This document shows, in pieces, positions 33,022-45,440 of a DNA stretch of 64,000 nt. The stretch lies in the NCBI GenBank assembly GCA_029964075.1, contig CM057148.1:31737916-31801915 (forward strand), read 5' to 3'. This stretch comes from Patiria pectinifera (lineage: Eukaryota; Echinodermata; Asteroidea; Valvatida; Asterinidae). Below the pieces are notes generated by a model, which was not told the DNA's origin, did no database searches, and saw only the letters and a list, made by a program, of their open reading frames with translations. The position numbers and the translations under genes were made by a program. Numbering within the stretch: position 1 is the first letter of the stretch; the number at the start of each line of letters is the position of its first letter.

Positions 33022-33180
33022 TGTTGAGATAGTCAATGGAGGTGGAATAAAGGAGGCTCGTAAGACGGCGAGTGTGTGGACAGCACGGTAAGCATGGATG
33101 GTTTATTCTAGAACTTATCTGGGGTCAGCTCCCCGGCGCGCATGCGCATACATGGATAAATGAATATGCATATCACTACA
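33022..33180 (-). repeat. 5' LTR of the Gypsy element (solitary copy in the window)
   Basis: 159 bp beginning TGTAGTGATATGC and ending CTCAACA on the minus strand (TG..CA ends), with an AATAAA signal (CTAGAATAAACC). It is followed by a primer-binding-like site and gag in the expected order. The partner 3' LTR is missing because the element is cut off at about 28985, so age and target duplication cannot be assessed. Confidence 0.7.
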
Positions 33181-34500
33181 GTGTCGAGACTCGAACGTAC
33201 ATTATGCATGACATGAAAAAACTTACGGTCGGGATTAGCTAGCCTTATTACGATCTTTTTCACCGTCGTTTACGTTTGTGCACTTTGGGAACTGACAAAC
33301 AAAATGGCGTCGGACCGGCCCAGCCGCTCGCGCACGATTTAATGAAATCACGTGACCGTTTCTATCCAATTAAAGAGTGTGTCGTCCCTTGACATCATTT
33401 TGGCTTGGAAACCAGACCCGGAAAAGGGTCATTTGTATCTGACCCGGAGAAATGGTCAAACTACCGGGAGATTTACTACCGGGAGCGCCGGAACAACAGA
33501 AGATATCGCTGGCTTAAACCCAGCTGTGTTTTAAAGGACCAAGCATGCTTTATTATGACCTCATTCTCATATGGTTACACTCAGTTGTGCTGGCTGCACA
33601 TGGAAGTGGAACATGATACATAGAAGTAAACTGTACATATCTCTTGTCTTGTCAGTTATTGTCTATAGGCCTATGATCACAGCAAAAGCCCCAGTCAATT
33701 TCTTTATTTATATTTAGTTGAGAAAGGAACACTATTGTCACAATTACCCATTTATTTTAAGTACTATGACTGGAAAGTGACAAGTTCAGTTCTATTTACA
33801 CTATAATTACTAATAATTAAATTCACAGGTGCACTTCTTCTTCTTCTTGCATGCAGCATTTACAATAATTCTCAAGCCATAAAGGATTATTAATTCGTCA
33901 AATTATATTTACATCAACTTGTGCGGTACTTCAAATTTTAAGTATTAAGGCGGAAAACAATACATGTAAAAGTATGTCACAACATACACTAGGTTTGCCT
34001 CCTAAATTTTAAAATCTTAATAATTAAAAAATCTCAAAGAAATATAGTAATTAAACGAATCTTTGGGTTTAATTTTCTGAATTAATTGAACTTAATATAG
34101 AACGATAGGTGTGAGTACTTTTAAATATCTTATAAGTTTTCCCACTTAGTCATACAATGAAAATACTAACTTTGGCGCCTCCAAAACGTTTCAGTTTATA
34201 ACATGACAAAGAAAACTTCAAATCTCAATTTTCATTGAAATTTAAGATGAGATCTTTTCAATTAATCTTCAATTAATAACTCAAAAAATTCTGTCTTGCC
34301 AATTAAGATCAACAAAATTCAAACTACTTAATCTTTAACAGTTAAAATAGCAATGTACAGAAACGATACAGTTCACCGCGTTACAAAACTTCATATATCT
34401 TGTGTTGATGATGTCCCTGATGTCTTGTCAATTTCTTCTGTACACTCTCCGCGGTGTAAGTGCGTGTAGTAGTGACGGTTTAGTCATAGCTACGGAACTC
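33181..34500. other. Non-coding stretch
   Basis: AT-rich intergenic sequence. No exon, RNA gene or repeat end recognised. Confidence 0.4.
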
Positions 34501-34509
34501 AGGATAAGT

Positions 34510-35935
34510 GGCGCTATCAAGTTGCAAGTTTCAAGTTTGGTTAATTTCCACTTGGACACAACAAATAGGTAAATAAATACCCAGAGCAAGAACAATAATA
34601 ATATAAAGATACTTTAGACTAAAAGAAGGCTCTCTTTAAAAGAAAGCCGGTGACATAGCGGAGGTGACCATATTTAGAAGCAGAGCTTGTGAGATATGGG
34701 TCCCCTATTGTTACATAAAATACAAGAACGTTTACAATGTGAAACACAGAAAGACAGAACACAAAGACGAACTCAACTTCAACGTGGAATTAGATACAAA
34801 GGGGAGGTTGTCAAATAATTTTAATTAGAAAATAATTAGGCTAAGAATACGTAGAATAAAAGGCATTTGTGAGTTTTTTTTCTTGAAAGCAAACACAGTA
34901 TTGGAACATTTAAGATAAGGTGCTAGGGAGTTCCAGTATTTAAGGCCACAGTATCTGATTGATTTTGGGGCAAAATATGTGCAGGTATAGGGGATATAAA
35001 AATCAAAGGCATTGGGGAGGTCCTTTTTAATTAAATGAAACGCCGGTTTGGAGATTGTAAATATCTTGATTTTGTTTTTACAGTATTGTCAATAAAAGAG
35101 GGTCGGAATGAGTGCGAAAATCAGCAAAATGAGTAGTTCTAAGGGTTTGTCTTTCTATAAAATCAACAATTTGATGATGAACGTGGCTGATACATTACCC
35201 TAAGCCAATATCCCATTATTAATATAAGATAAAAGAAGAGTGGAATAGGGTGTGAATAGTACTAACTGGGGGAGATCGAATTTTAGTCGATTAATGGCAC
35301 CCACGTTTCTAGCAATAATATATCATAAATGGTCAATGTGTTGTTCCCAAGATATATTTTGATCTATGATTAAGCCAAGAAAATTAGTGCAAGAAACCTG
35401 GGAAATAATATTGTTATCAATGATAATAGTACTGGGCAAAATATTATGTGATTTACAAAATATTATGTGATTTACTTAAAAGCATAACATTGGCTTTATT
35501 AAGGTTGATCGACAATTTGTTGGCCTTCATTCAGTCAGCAATGTGAAACAACTCAGAATCATTGTTGTAAATTAATACAGACTGTTTTCTATAGGAGAAA
35601 TAACCTCTGAACCACTCCAAGGCAAGTCCTCTGACACCATATTGAGAAGGTTTAAAGAGGAGATTATTAGGTTAATGGTGTCAAATGCCTTGGAAAGGTC
35701 TAGAAAAATCCCAACAGTGTGGGTAAAATTATCAACAGCACATAACATTTTCGATACAAAATTTCAAATCTAGAATAGCGTGGGTGGTAGAGTGTCACGA
35801 AAACCAAATTGGGAATTAGAAAGGATATTGTGATTCTTCAAAAAAGTAGTACAGGAGTACACACACGTCTTTCAAGAATTTTTGAAAAGCAGGTAGTAAG
35901 GTACGGAAGCCCGTTAGTGCCATCGAATGTATAAA
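34510..35935 (-). pseudogene. Non-LTR retrotransposon (LINE) reverse-transcriptase remnant
   Basis: Read in pieces on the minus strand: LLPAFQKFLKDVCVLLYYFF, a STTHAILD segment, the palm motif A region (GIFLDLSKAFDTIN in shifted frames), GVRGLALEWFRGYFSYRKQS, then LSINLNKANVMLLS, TNFLGLIIDQNISW and ARNVGAINRLK. These follow the order of Jockey/CR1/L2-group LINEs. The segment with the GVPQGS and YADD motifs, which should lie between RKQSV and the HIAD helix, has been deleted. Many stops and frame changes. The 5' side is replaced by satellite at about 35936. Confidence 0.75.
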
Positions 35936-36709
35936 TTGCTCTTGTTTTTCGGATGTATATGTTTGGGGAATCTTGTTTTTTGGAAGTATTTGTTTTCCGA
36001 GTCTTGTTTTGTGCAAGTATATGTTTCCCGAGTCTTGTTTTTGTGAAGTCTATTTTTAGTAACAGTCTTGTTTTTTGCAAGTTTATGTTTCCCGAGTCTT
36101 GTTTTTTGCAAGTATGTTTCGCGAGTCTTGTTTTTGTGAAGTCTATTTTTAGTAACAGTCTTGTTTTTTGCAAGTATATGTTTCCCGAGTCTTGTTTTTT
36201 GCAAGTATGTTTCGCGAGTCTTGTTTTTGTGAAGTCTATTTTTAGTAACAGTCTTGTTTTTTGCAAGTATATGTTTCTCGAGTCTTGTTTTTTTTGCAAG
36301 TATATGTTTCCCGAGTCTTGTTTTTTGCAAGTATATGTTTCCCGATTCTTGTTTTTTTGCAAGTATGTTTCGCGAGTCTTGTTTTTGTGATGTCTATTTT
36401 TAGTAACAGTCTTGTTTTTTGCAAGTATATGTTTCCCGAGTCTTGTTTTTTGCAAGTATGTTTCGCGAGTCTTGTTTTTGTGAAGTCTATTTTTAGTAAC
36501 AGTCTTGTTTTTTGCAAGTTTATGTTTCCCGAGTCTTGTTTTTTGCAAGTATGTTTCGCGAGTCTTGTTTTTGTGAAGTCTATTTTTAGTAACAGTCTTG
36601 TTTTTTGCAAGTATATGTTTCCCGAGTCTTGTTTTTTGCAAGTATGTTTCGCAAGTCTTGTTTTTGTGAAGTCTATTTTTAGTAACAGTCTTGATTTTTG
36701 CAAGTATAT
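35936..36709. repeat. 93-bp satellite array, first block
   Basis: A higher-order unit of 31+29+33 bases built of three related pieces, each starting CTTGTTTTT(T)G: one with TATATGTTTCCCGAGT, one with TATGTTTCGCGAGT, and one with GAAGTCTATTTTTAGTAAC. About eight units. Because 93 is divisible by three, both strands stay open as repeated pseudo-proteins (up to 304 codons); I do not regard these as genes. A MITE interrupts the array at 36710. Confidence 0.92.
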
Positions 36710-37308
36710 CGTCGGTCGCACCACGAACCGGCGTATCTCGATTTTTTGCCAAATTGAGTTTTTGTCATTAACGTTATTATTTCATCAAAGAGCTCATTCT
36801 CAGAAAGTTTGATTCCAATCTGAGGTCTAATTAACTAAGAACACTAATTAGATTGTGTGGCGTATCTCTAAAAAATGAAAAATGCTGCACCACGAAGTGG
36901 CGTATCCCGATACGCCGCTTTACACGCTAATTCCCATAGTGCTATGACGTCACAAAGGAGCGTCGACATGAAAAATTGGAATTTAGCGTTTCACGAACCG
37001 ACGTATCTCCGTATCTGGCACACGGCCACTATTACGCGCGTTGTATGACATACGATAAACATGAGAAAAATCTGTTTCACGAAGTGACGAATAACTTTGG
37101 AACTGAATTTCTCAAAAACTAAGCAACTCAGATGCACACGGATTGCATACAATAAAGTTAAATCTATAATTTACTAGCAAAAACGAAACAGCTTGAATTC
37201 TTACACAGGGAGTATATGGAATGAGCCTACAAAATAATTACCAACTTTAAATTGGTTTTTCTCGAAACACCAAAAAATGCGATACGTCGGTTCGTGGTGC
37301 AACCGACG
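36710..37308. mobile_element. MITE of the CGTC..CACGAA family, copy 3, inside the satellite
   Basis: 599 bp with ends CGTCGGTCGCACCACGAACC and, inverted, CGTCGGTTGCACCACGAACC, terminal repeat about 38 bp. The satellite sequence GCAAGTATATGTTTCCCG is split with ATAT duplicated (36706-36709, 37309-37312), so the empty site is known. The interior has more TTCACGAAGTGACG and ACGAACCGACGTATC motifs. Confidence 0.92.
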
Positions 37309-37930
37309 ATATGTTTCCCGAGTCTTGTTTTTTGCAAGTATGTTTCGCGAGTCTTGTTTTTGTGAAGTCTATTTTTAGTAACAGTCTTGATTTTTGCAAG
37401 TATATGTTTCCCGAGTCTTGTTTTTTGCAAGTATGTTTCGCGAGTCTAGTTTTTGTGAAGTCTATTTTTAGTAACAGTCTTGTTTTTTGCAAGTATATGT
37501 TTCCCGAGTCTTGTTTTTTGCAAGTATGTTTCGCGAGTCTTGTTTTTGTGAAGTCTATTTTTAGTAACAGTCTTGTTTTTTGCAAGTATATGTTTCCCGA
37601 GTCTTGTTTTTTGCAAGTATGTTTCGCGAGTCTAGTTTTTGTGAAGTCTATTTTTAGTAACAGTCTTGTTTTTTGCAAGTATATGTTTGGCGAGTCTTGT
37701 TTTTTGGAAGTATATGTTTGGCTAATCTTGTTTTTTGCAAGTATGTTTTGGGAGTCTTGTTTTTGTGAAGTCTATTTTTAGTAACAGTCTTGTTTTTTGC
37801 AAGTATATGTTTGGCAAATCTTGTTTTTTGCAAGTATAAATTTAGCAAGTCTTGTTTTTTGGATGTATATGTTACCCGAGTCTTGTTTTTTGCAAGTGGT
37901 ATATTTGGCGAATCTTGTATGTTTCCTGAG
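37309..37930. repeat. 93-bp satellite array, second block
   Basis: Continues the array after the MITE. Units become irregular towards the right end (37690-37930), with variants TTTGGCGAGT, TTTGGCAAAT and TTTAGCAAGT, as expected at an array edge with less homogenisation. It ends just before the first exon of the HECT-type gene. Confidence 0.9.
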
Positions 37931-37934
37931 TCTT

Positions 37935-38039
37935 CCTTTTTGCACCGTGAGACTTGATCGTATCGTCACCACGCTGGCGTCGGGCGAACAACGCATGAGG
38001 GCGCCTCGGACATGATGGACTCTTCCGGCTGAACTGCAG
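37935..38039 (+). other. Probable 5' untranslated exon of the HECT-type gene
   Basis: CpG-containing sequence ending CTGCAG|GTAAAG, a good donor. It holds two very short upstream frames (ATGAGG..TGA and ATGATGGAC..TGA). The next acceptor, TTTTTCCTTGATAG at 38720, opens the exon with the likely start codon. The assignment rests on position and splice signals only. Confidence 0.4.
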
Positions 38040-39525
38040 GTAAAGATTTTCAAATTGGAAAGTCTTTTTCTGTTCCTCTTTTTTATGATATTAGTTTTAA
38101 GCCGAGAGAAGAGTCACGTACGCCATTCTTTGTAGCTTTGATGCTTTACTCTTTCACTTTAGAGAGGATAACAATGTCAAACAGGATTGCACGATCCTAG
38201 TCCTAGGCCAGTTACTTTTCATGTATGATATACGTCAGCGTGGTTAAGTCTAATGCTAGGCCTACATGTACATTGTGTAACGTATAGCACGTCCTTTCAA
38301 CAGTGGTTAGGCATGGGAAAGCACCCGCCTATAACATTGGTCTGACCTTGATCTACATGTAGGTGACCCAAACCGGGCATCCCCTCTCTATTAAATATAG
38401 AGTTGTTCATGGGGACATATGAAAAGTAAGTGTAGGCCCACCAAAATTGGGGCTCTTATCCTATCCGGTGCCGTGTCATGATTTTGCCCAAAATTGGCTC
38501 TAACGTTAACTGTAAGCCAGCCAACAGACTAGTAGTACACTTATCATAATCTTAGAAATACTGTCGTGAAAGATATTGAAACAACACCAGATATATATTT
38601 GATTGGCCTTTTAGCAATTTGGGCTTCTTACTGTTCTGGAAATATTTGTTTATTGACATTGTATATAGGTGCAAGCTACATTTTCAACTCATTTTCAGTG
38701 TTCCTGTTTTTCCTTGATAGGCAATTCATCAGCTATGGATCTTTACCAATTTATGAGGGACAGAGTAATCCCAGAAGCCACTATAGAGAGGATGAGGAAA
38801 GAGAAGGTACACAGCACATTCATGACACTAATGAGTGCTTTTTGCGTATGTTTTACATCAAATAATACTGCAAACCTAAGTGATAAATTAAAAGACTTTG
38901 TCTGTTTGATATTATGAACCATTGTAAACTAATTGTGTTGCTCTTTAAGGGTAGGGTGGGCCTCCAAGTTTTGGACATTATAGTTTGGGTGAAAAGTTAG
39001 TGTTAACTTAAAACAATACTGAGGTTTACATTTTGTATTTGTTTGCGAGGGGAAAATTTTCACCTTTTTTTCGAGTCCTATTTCAGAGACTAACATTTCC
39101 CGCAGTGATTCTAGTGCATGTATGCATTTGCTGGTTTGCTGGTGGAACATGGAGTGCACCCACAAATGTATGCTCAGTCATGAATATACAAAAACAAGAC
39201 CCTTTCGCAGCAACATGACTTCATTTGATTGTGCATAAGACTCTTCAAATAAATCTGTGTTGTCTTTAAATCTGAAGAAGTATTGGTTGGTGTGAACAAA
39301 GTCACTTTCGTGTAATAATGCCACTATAAAATGGACGTGTCTATTTCTGTTAAAAGAAATTTGCAAACATTTGGAAACACCAAGGGCCATACAAATTACT
39401 ATCAAATTAACTAGTCATGCACATTATTGGTTATGAATCTGAAACAATCCAAGACATTTTATAAGGCTGCCATATGACATTTTGTGAGCATCATTTCTTA
39501 AATTGTCAAGTTTATCTTGATGCAG

Positions 39526-40167
39526 ATTGATGCGAGAACAGTGCTTCTCATTGATGACAAACAACTTCATGCATTCCTCCCACACCTGGGCGACCGTGTG
39601 GCAGTTCAACATTTCTGCAAGAAAACCATGAAGCAATCATCTTCATAGTGAAAGATACTGAGAAGGGAAAACTCCTGCAGAAACTTCGAATGAAACTTCA
39701 TAACAAAAGAGGCGGTGGTACATCAGAAGCTCCAAAAGTGCACCTTGTTGGGAACAAACATGCAACACGCACTACACGAAAAATAGACATTGGGTGGATG
39801 CATTATGATGAAGTCCAAAAACAATACAAGCAAGTCCGGAAACAACATGGGGGAGGGACAAGAAAACTGTCAGTAAGTAAGTCGTCAACAGCAGATACCC
39901 TACAAAAGATAGCAGAGGGCCTCTTTTTTAAAGACGGCCAATCCTCCAAAGGATCGTTGGACTCGCATGAAACCCAACTTACTGATGTTCGGCACCAAGT
40001 AGTACCGAGCAGTGCCACAGTGGAGGAACTGTTTTAGGAAGCAAAGATGGCAGTTGTACGATTCTATCTAAAAACGAAACAATATGGCGTGGAGAGTGAG
40101 GACGAAGAATCTTTTGACTTGTGGGATCCCCCAGAAGTAAAAGTGGAGACCTCAAAAATTCCTCTGG
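39526..40167 (+). pseudogene. Second coding exon of the HECT-type gene, with two lesions
   Basis: Acceptor CTTGATGCAG, then IDARTVLLIDDKQLHAFLPH, completing the SAM-like domain begun in the previous exon. The frame closes at TAG 39646-39648. The neighbouring frame is open from before 39600 and carries KGKLLQKLRMKLHNKR and the IGWMHYDE region; one extra A in the A4 run at 39622-39625 would connect them. A TAG at 40035-40037 then interrupts VEELF/EAKMAVVRFYL, two segments that are contiguous in the family. The exon ends CTGGATCAG|GTATTT. Confidence 0.75.
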
Positions 40168-41439
40168 ATCAGGTATTTTGGACTTTGTGGATGTGCATGT
40201 TTTCATCATTTAAAAAAAAGAGTGTTTTCCTTGTTGAAAGGACTAATAGAAACAATGAGCAGATTACAGGTAAAGGTTACAAATTATTGATCAATTTACC
40301 TAGCAAGCAAGAGAGTATAGGATACATTTACATCACTTTATGGAAATAGAAACATCCATGTAAAGCAGTACATGCTCTTAGATGCCTCAAACAATTATAA
40401 AGTACACAGGCCAACAGGAACTGACTGATCAACCTCAATTTAAGCATGTGCAGGAACTTATTCTAAACCCTGTTTTTATAGTCTTCAGCTAGAATAGCTT
40501 CTTCAAAATACAATGTGTTTCTGTAACTACAGACTGGGGTGTCACTTATGTGATCAATTGTGAATAATGTCATTAACTGGTACAGATGAACATCATGTCT
40601 ACGAGATTAATGCATATCAGTTTTCTTTTCCTGTGTGAAGTTTTGTTACTCTTATTGTTATTGTTAGTGGTACTATAACTGTTACTTTTATTGTTCTTGT
40701 CACATAGCATTCAGACATGGAAGCCAGTACACGCTTTGAACAAACAGATACACCAACCATTCTTTTTCGTCACCGACATCAGGTAAGATTTGTATGGTTT
40801 AGCAGCATGTGTGCATGACATACAGGTAGCTTTGTCTGCATCTCAACTCTCTCAGTCTCGGCAATATGTAAAAATGAAGAGTTGTACTTTTCTCCTTCTC
40901 CCCTTCATGTTAACAAAATTTTTTTTAACAGTTAATTGACATTTGATTTTTTTGATATAATTGTGGTCTGTCACGGCACCTTCAATTGACTATGAAAAAA
41001 AGAAAGAGCTTAAAATGAAATGGCTCATCTTCTTTGTTATTTTTTTATAAATAGGAGTGTAATGAACATGTACCAAGTACTGACAGTGCGGGAAGTTACC
41101 AGTCCTACATAGAAATACTTAGAGCGACATTGATGAAGAAGACCAATCACTAGCTGCTGCGATCGAAGCCAGTTTAAATGACATCCAGCCACTACCAGAG
41201 CCAAGGTAATATTGATAATGCATGTACTTACTGATGAATTTTGTTCAGGGGATATATAGAACTGTTTTCAAAATTTCACATTTTGAATAGACATTTATTT
41301 TATACACTCCTTGATTATGTAGCAATATGTTTACTGCAAAACAACAAAGTTTTGAAAATGGAATCTATTACAGTAAAGAGAATGTAGTATGGTAAGTGCA
41401 AACTAACCAAAGGGTGAAGTATGAGGCTGATCAAATTAA

Positions 41440-41805
41440 CCCTAAAGGGGCCGGGGGGGGGGCGGAATCCGCCCCCCCCCCCCTCAACATTTTCCGTGAT
41501 AGTCTTAAAAAAAAAATGTTCGCGACCCGAGCTGTTATGACTTTTTAGCCTCGAGCTTTGCGCATCTTTTAATACCAAAAACATAAAAATCGAACAACGG
41601 GTTGCCGCGTAGTGAAAAATTTCCAAAACCCTTTGACCTATAGTCATGAAATTTCTTGGGTATGTTCAGGAAGAGTTGCTCTATGCATGTGCCAAGTTTC
41701 AAAATTTTTCGTCACTCGATGGCCGAGATCTTAGGGGGGGGGGGCGGAATGCCCGCCCCCCCCCCCCGGCTGAGAGATGGTCAAAATAACCCGGCTCCTT
41801 TAGGG
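41440..41805. mobile_element. piggyBac-like MITE at a TTAA site
   Basis: 366 bp beginning CCCTAAAGGGGCCGG and ending CCGGCTCCTTTAGGG, flanked by TTAA on both sides (41436-41439, 41806-41809). CCCT-type ends with TTAA duplication are the piggyBac signature. Inside each end, long G and C runs form a second hairpin (GGGGCGGAAT.CGCCCCC). No coding region. It lies in an intron of the HECT-type gene. Confidence 0.88.
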
Positions 41806-42498
41806 TTAAGTCCAACTTTGTAAGGTAGGCCCACAAAGGACAAACAAGGTGGACGTGCACAATCGTAACTAAAAAAAGAAAAAAAAAATGCATGCCAGGA
41901 CAAAGAAAGAAGAAAAAAACCTACAAACAAATAAATTACAACCAAACGAATAAACAACAAAACATACAGACAGCCAGACAGACTGGAAAGACCACAAGAA
42001 TTGTAATGGTATAGGTGGTTGGTCTATAACCAGACCTAGAAGCTTTAGCTATGTAGCCCATAATGGCATAGGAGAAATCTTAAATGAAGATTTCCATCAT
42101 GTATCTGTGGCATTTGCAACATTTCCCAATTATTGTAGTATGATAAAAACCTTGTGTTGGAAATTCAATTATTGTCATCATCAGCGATAGATTCACTTAT
42201 TGAAATGGACTAGTATAACACAATAGTGACGACATTATGACTTTTTTTCTTTATCCAAACTATATGCTATTAGATGTGGCCTCTTCCACATATTGGATAA
42301 ACTATTTTTTTTTTTTTGGGGGGGGGGGTTGTGGTGGTCAACACATAGCAAGGAGGCATTAATTTTCACCTTGAAGGAAATTTTCAATGCAACAACCACA
42401 TTTCTGACATTCACAATTGATTATTTCTTGACAGTCAGTGTGACTGTATAAATAAGTTCTAAATTTTATACTGATTATTTATGGATGGATTATTTCAG

Positions 42499-42740
42499 TT
42501 TGTTGGTTTACCCTCCATTATTTCTGACAGAACAGAAAAAACGCTGCATCAGATAATTTCACAGCTCGAGCAATCAATCACAGGAAATCCCATAATGGTC
42601 ATTGCATCTAGAAAAAGGTTGCTGAAGTCAGCCATACATGCTACTCAAGCCCAGGGCTTCAGTTTTGATCGACCACCTTGTGTGACGTTTGTCGGTGAGG
42701 AGGCCGAAGACGAGGGTGGGCCAAGGAGGGAGTTTTTTAA
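42499..42740 (+). CDS. HECT N-lobe exon a
   Basis: 242 nt, acceptor GATTATTTCAG and donor TTTTTTAA|GTAAGT, reading SIISDRTEKTLHQIISQLEQ and later CVTFVGEEAEDEGGPRREFF. The EDEGGPRREFF stretch is the hallmark entrance of the HECT N-lobe. It joins in phase 2 to the exon at 43738. Confidence 0.75.
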
Positions 42741-43417
42741 GTAAGTACACATGCATGTATTTAAACCAGAATAACTGAGACAGTGTTTGTTATATTCAAT
42801 TATTTAAGCATAGGTTGATGTTTTTGTCTCTCAGTTGCCTTGTTTGAGTTGTCCCTTGATCACCCCCCCCCCAAAAAAAAAGCAAATTCATTATCACCAA
42901 AATTTAACTATTTTGTCCAAATAAGGAAAACGTTCTAGGTGCCAAGCAAAGTCTTAGGCACAAATAGGGAAAAAGTTCGCATCTTTTTGCTGATTTTAGA
43001 ATTAAGGGGTTTTGTAATGTCTAAAACCAGAACAAGGGATTTTAGACTTCAGATATCTGTTCACAGTCAAAAAATGTTGTTTGTACATTGTGGGATGAAG
43101 TAGTACAAGGAGCAAGGAAATAATAGTCCTTTAAAATCCAAATCTCGTCCGTTTGTTGCCATTATTACAATTCCTCTGAAAGTGCACTTTTGGAGCAAAA
43201 ATTGCCATATTTGAGAAAGTATAGTAACACAATGACAGCATTTTCAAAATCTTGCAAAGCAAGTACGAGAAAGTTGTTTCTATTGTAGGTACCTGTAGGT
43301 GGGCACTTCACATGGATGCTTTAGTTTTAGTGACATGATGTCTATTTTCAGTGCTACTTTAAAACTGTGTCGATATGGAGACTGAGATCGCCAAAGGTTT
43401 GAAAACATGACTATAAA

Positions 43418-43572
43418 TCACTCAGGCATGCAACTTGCAAGTCACAAAAAAACAGAAAATTCAAATCTTTCCAAGAATTTGTAAAGTGTTTTTCTGTTTT
43501 CCATGGCACACATGGGAAGTAAAAAGAGGAAATCAACTGATCCAATGAAAAGTTGCATGCCTGATCACTGAA
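43418..43572. repeat. Short hairpin repeat
   Basis: ATCACTCAGGCATGCAACTT on the left and AAAGTTGCATGCCTGATCAC on the right are inverted copies, with a second inner pair (AACAGAAAA / TTTTCTGTT). A probable small MITE in an intron. Confidence 0.55.
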
Positions 43573-43737
43573 ACAAAACTTTAAATGACTTCTGAAGTCA
43601 AAAGAAAATTACAGCGCAAGGTAGAAAAGAGCATTTATTGGTCTTTTAGTGGTCTGAATTTATTTGCACCCACTGTCTGGTATTATGAACTGACTATATT
43701 ATTATTATGGTATTTTTCTTTTAACATAATTATGCAG

Positions 43738-43999
43738 GTTGCTAATGAAAGGCGTTGCATGCATGGGCATCTTTGACAGTTCTAAAGGTGGTCTTCAATT
43801 CAGGTACGACGTGGAACACATGAGGAAAGGCACATACAAGACAGCTGGTCAACTAATACGTTGGAGCGTGAGCAATGGTGGCCCTGGCCTGAATGGCCTT
43901 AACCCATGTGTGTTTGAGGCTATGGTTGGGAAACCAGATGTTAGTTTGAGTGAGGTGGACAACATCTGTGATACAGCATATCGTGCACATGTAAAAAAG
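43738..43999 (+). CDS. HECT N-lobe exon b
   Basis: 262 nt from acceptor ATTATGCAG to donor AAAAAAG|GTACTC. It encodes KLLMKGVACMGIFDSSKGGL, then YKTAGQLIRWSVSNGGPGLN and the DVSLSEVDNI segment. The YxxAGxxIxxSxxxGGPG pattern is typical of this HECT subgroup. Open throughout. Confidence 0.8.
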
Positions 44000-45440
44000 G
44001 TACTCTTAATTAAAAGGACATTGCATGCATAATCCGTTAGCAGTCCATAGAAAACTTTCTCCGTTAAAAAAAATCCACCCACATCTTTTCTACAATGATA
44101 TGCCATTTCTGGGTGAAAAAAAATCTACATGTTATCCAGGGATGGTTGTGATAAGTGCCCCTGCTGTTAAGATTAAAACACACCTTAAGATCAATTTTAG
44201 CTCGGTGATAAATTGAGCTGTTGCCCATTTTTCATCATAACGTGCACACAGATGGCTAGGCTTAGAAATCTCAGTAATGTGAGTGCATGGGCAAAGATTG
44301 TAATGATTGGATGAATCGGATTGAATAAAATGCACACTCTAGATGTTTCAGCTAGTAATAATAGTGTACGGTATTGTGTCTAGACAAGATGGCTGCCTAC
44401 ATAGAGAACAAACTCACATGGTTATGTACTCTAGACAGTAGAGGGCGCTATGCACAATTATAAGTGGCACAGTTAAATAATGAATGCACACATTCATTAA
44501 AAAGATCAAAAGTTCATCCATAACTGTATCATATGTAACTTGCTTCAACTGGAGAACATGCAGGAACAACCACCAGAGGGTCCTGCCAAATTCTTGTTTG
44601 TAAAAAGAAGACGGAATCATACATGTAGCCTTCAGAGATATTGTAGAGAAGCATTGTATCCACGAGAGCAGTTTGAAATAAGTTTGTAGATATGGTTAAG
44701 CATTAGTATAAATGTGGCCTTAAAACAGACAGAAACAAATTAACCGGTACACACTCACAATGTTGCGAAACTTGAACTTTCCCTTTTTTCTTCTTTTTTT
44801 TGGAATGCTGTCAATGGCAAAGACTGATGAGACACTCTCCATAACCCCACCCCGGCACTCTAGTCCATTTTAAAGAATGCTATAACACCTTCAAAGTCTG
44901 TTGAAGCTTTTTGCACAAGTGCCTCTCTCTTTCGCAGTGACAGCATTAAAAAAAAAAAAAACCAATCCAATGAAGCTATCCAACAGAGGCAAAGTGTTTA
45001 AACTGAAGAAACTTAGAGGGTTAATTTTTACAAATTTCCTCTGTCAGGGTCCAGTGGCCAAGTGCTCAAACACTTCTTGGGTATGGTCACTGACCTCTGG
45101 ACAACCTCCCTCCATGCACCATGATCGGTCGTATATAGTCTACTACCAATCACCCACTTACCACTCACCAATCGAACACCAACTCCTAGACTTGTCCTAG
45201 TCCTAGTGGAACATTGGTACTAGGAGTAAAACAAAATTGGGGGCCTGCAATTTCATCCCCATTACATACTGATTATATGAGGATCTATCAACAATCTAAA
45301 TGGGACTTAGTGATATTAATATTACACTTAGATGGAAGGATATTTGCAAAAGCAATATTATTCTTAGAAAACTCATTTATTGAGTCTTTATATGTTTGTG
45401 TTTGTTCACTTCTGAATGCAGCTTCAGAATTGCTCTGCAG

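Noticed and set aside
35838-36812. Long open frames (up to 304 codons) on both strands
   Set aside because: They are translations of the 93-bp satellite; unit length divisible by three keeps them open. No start context, splice signal or domain.
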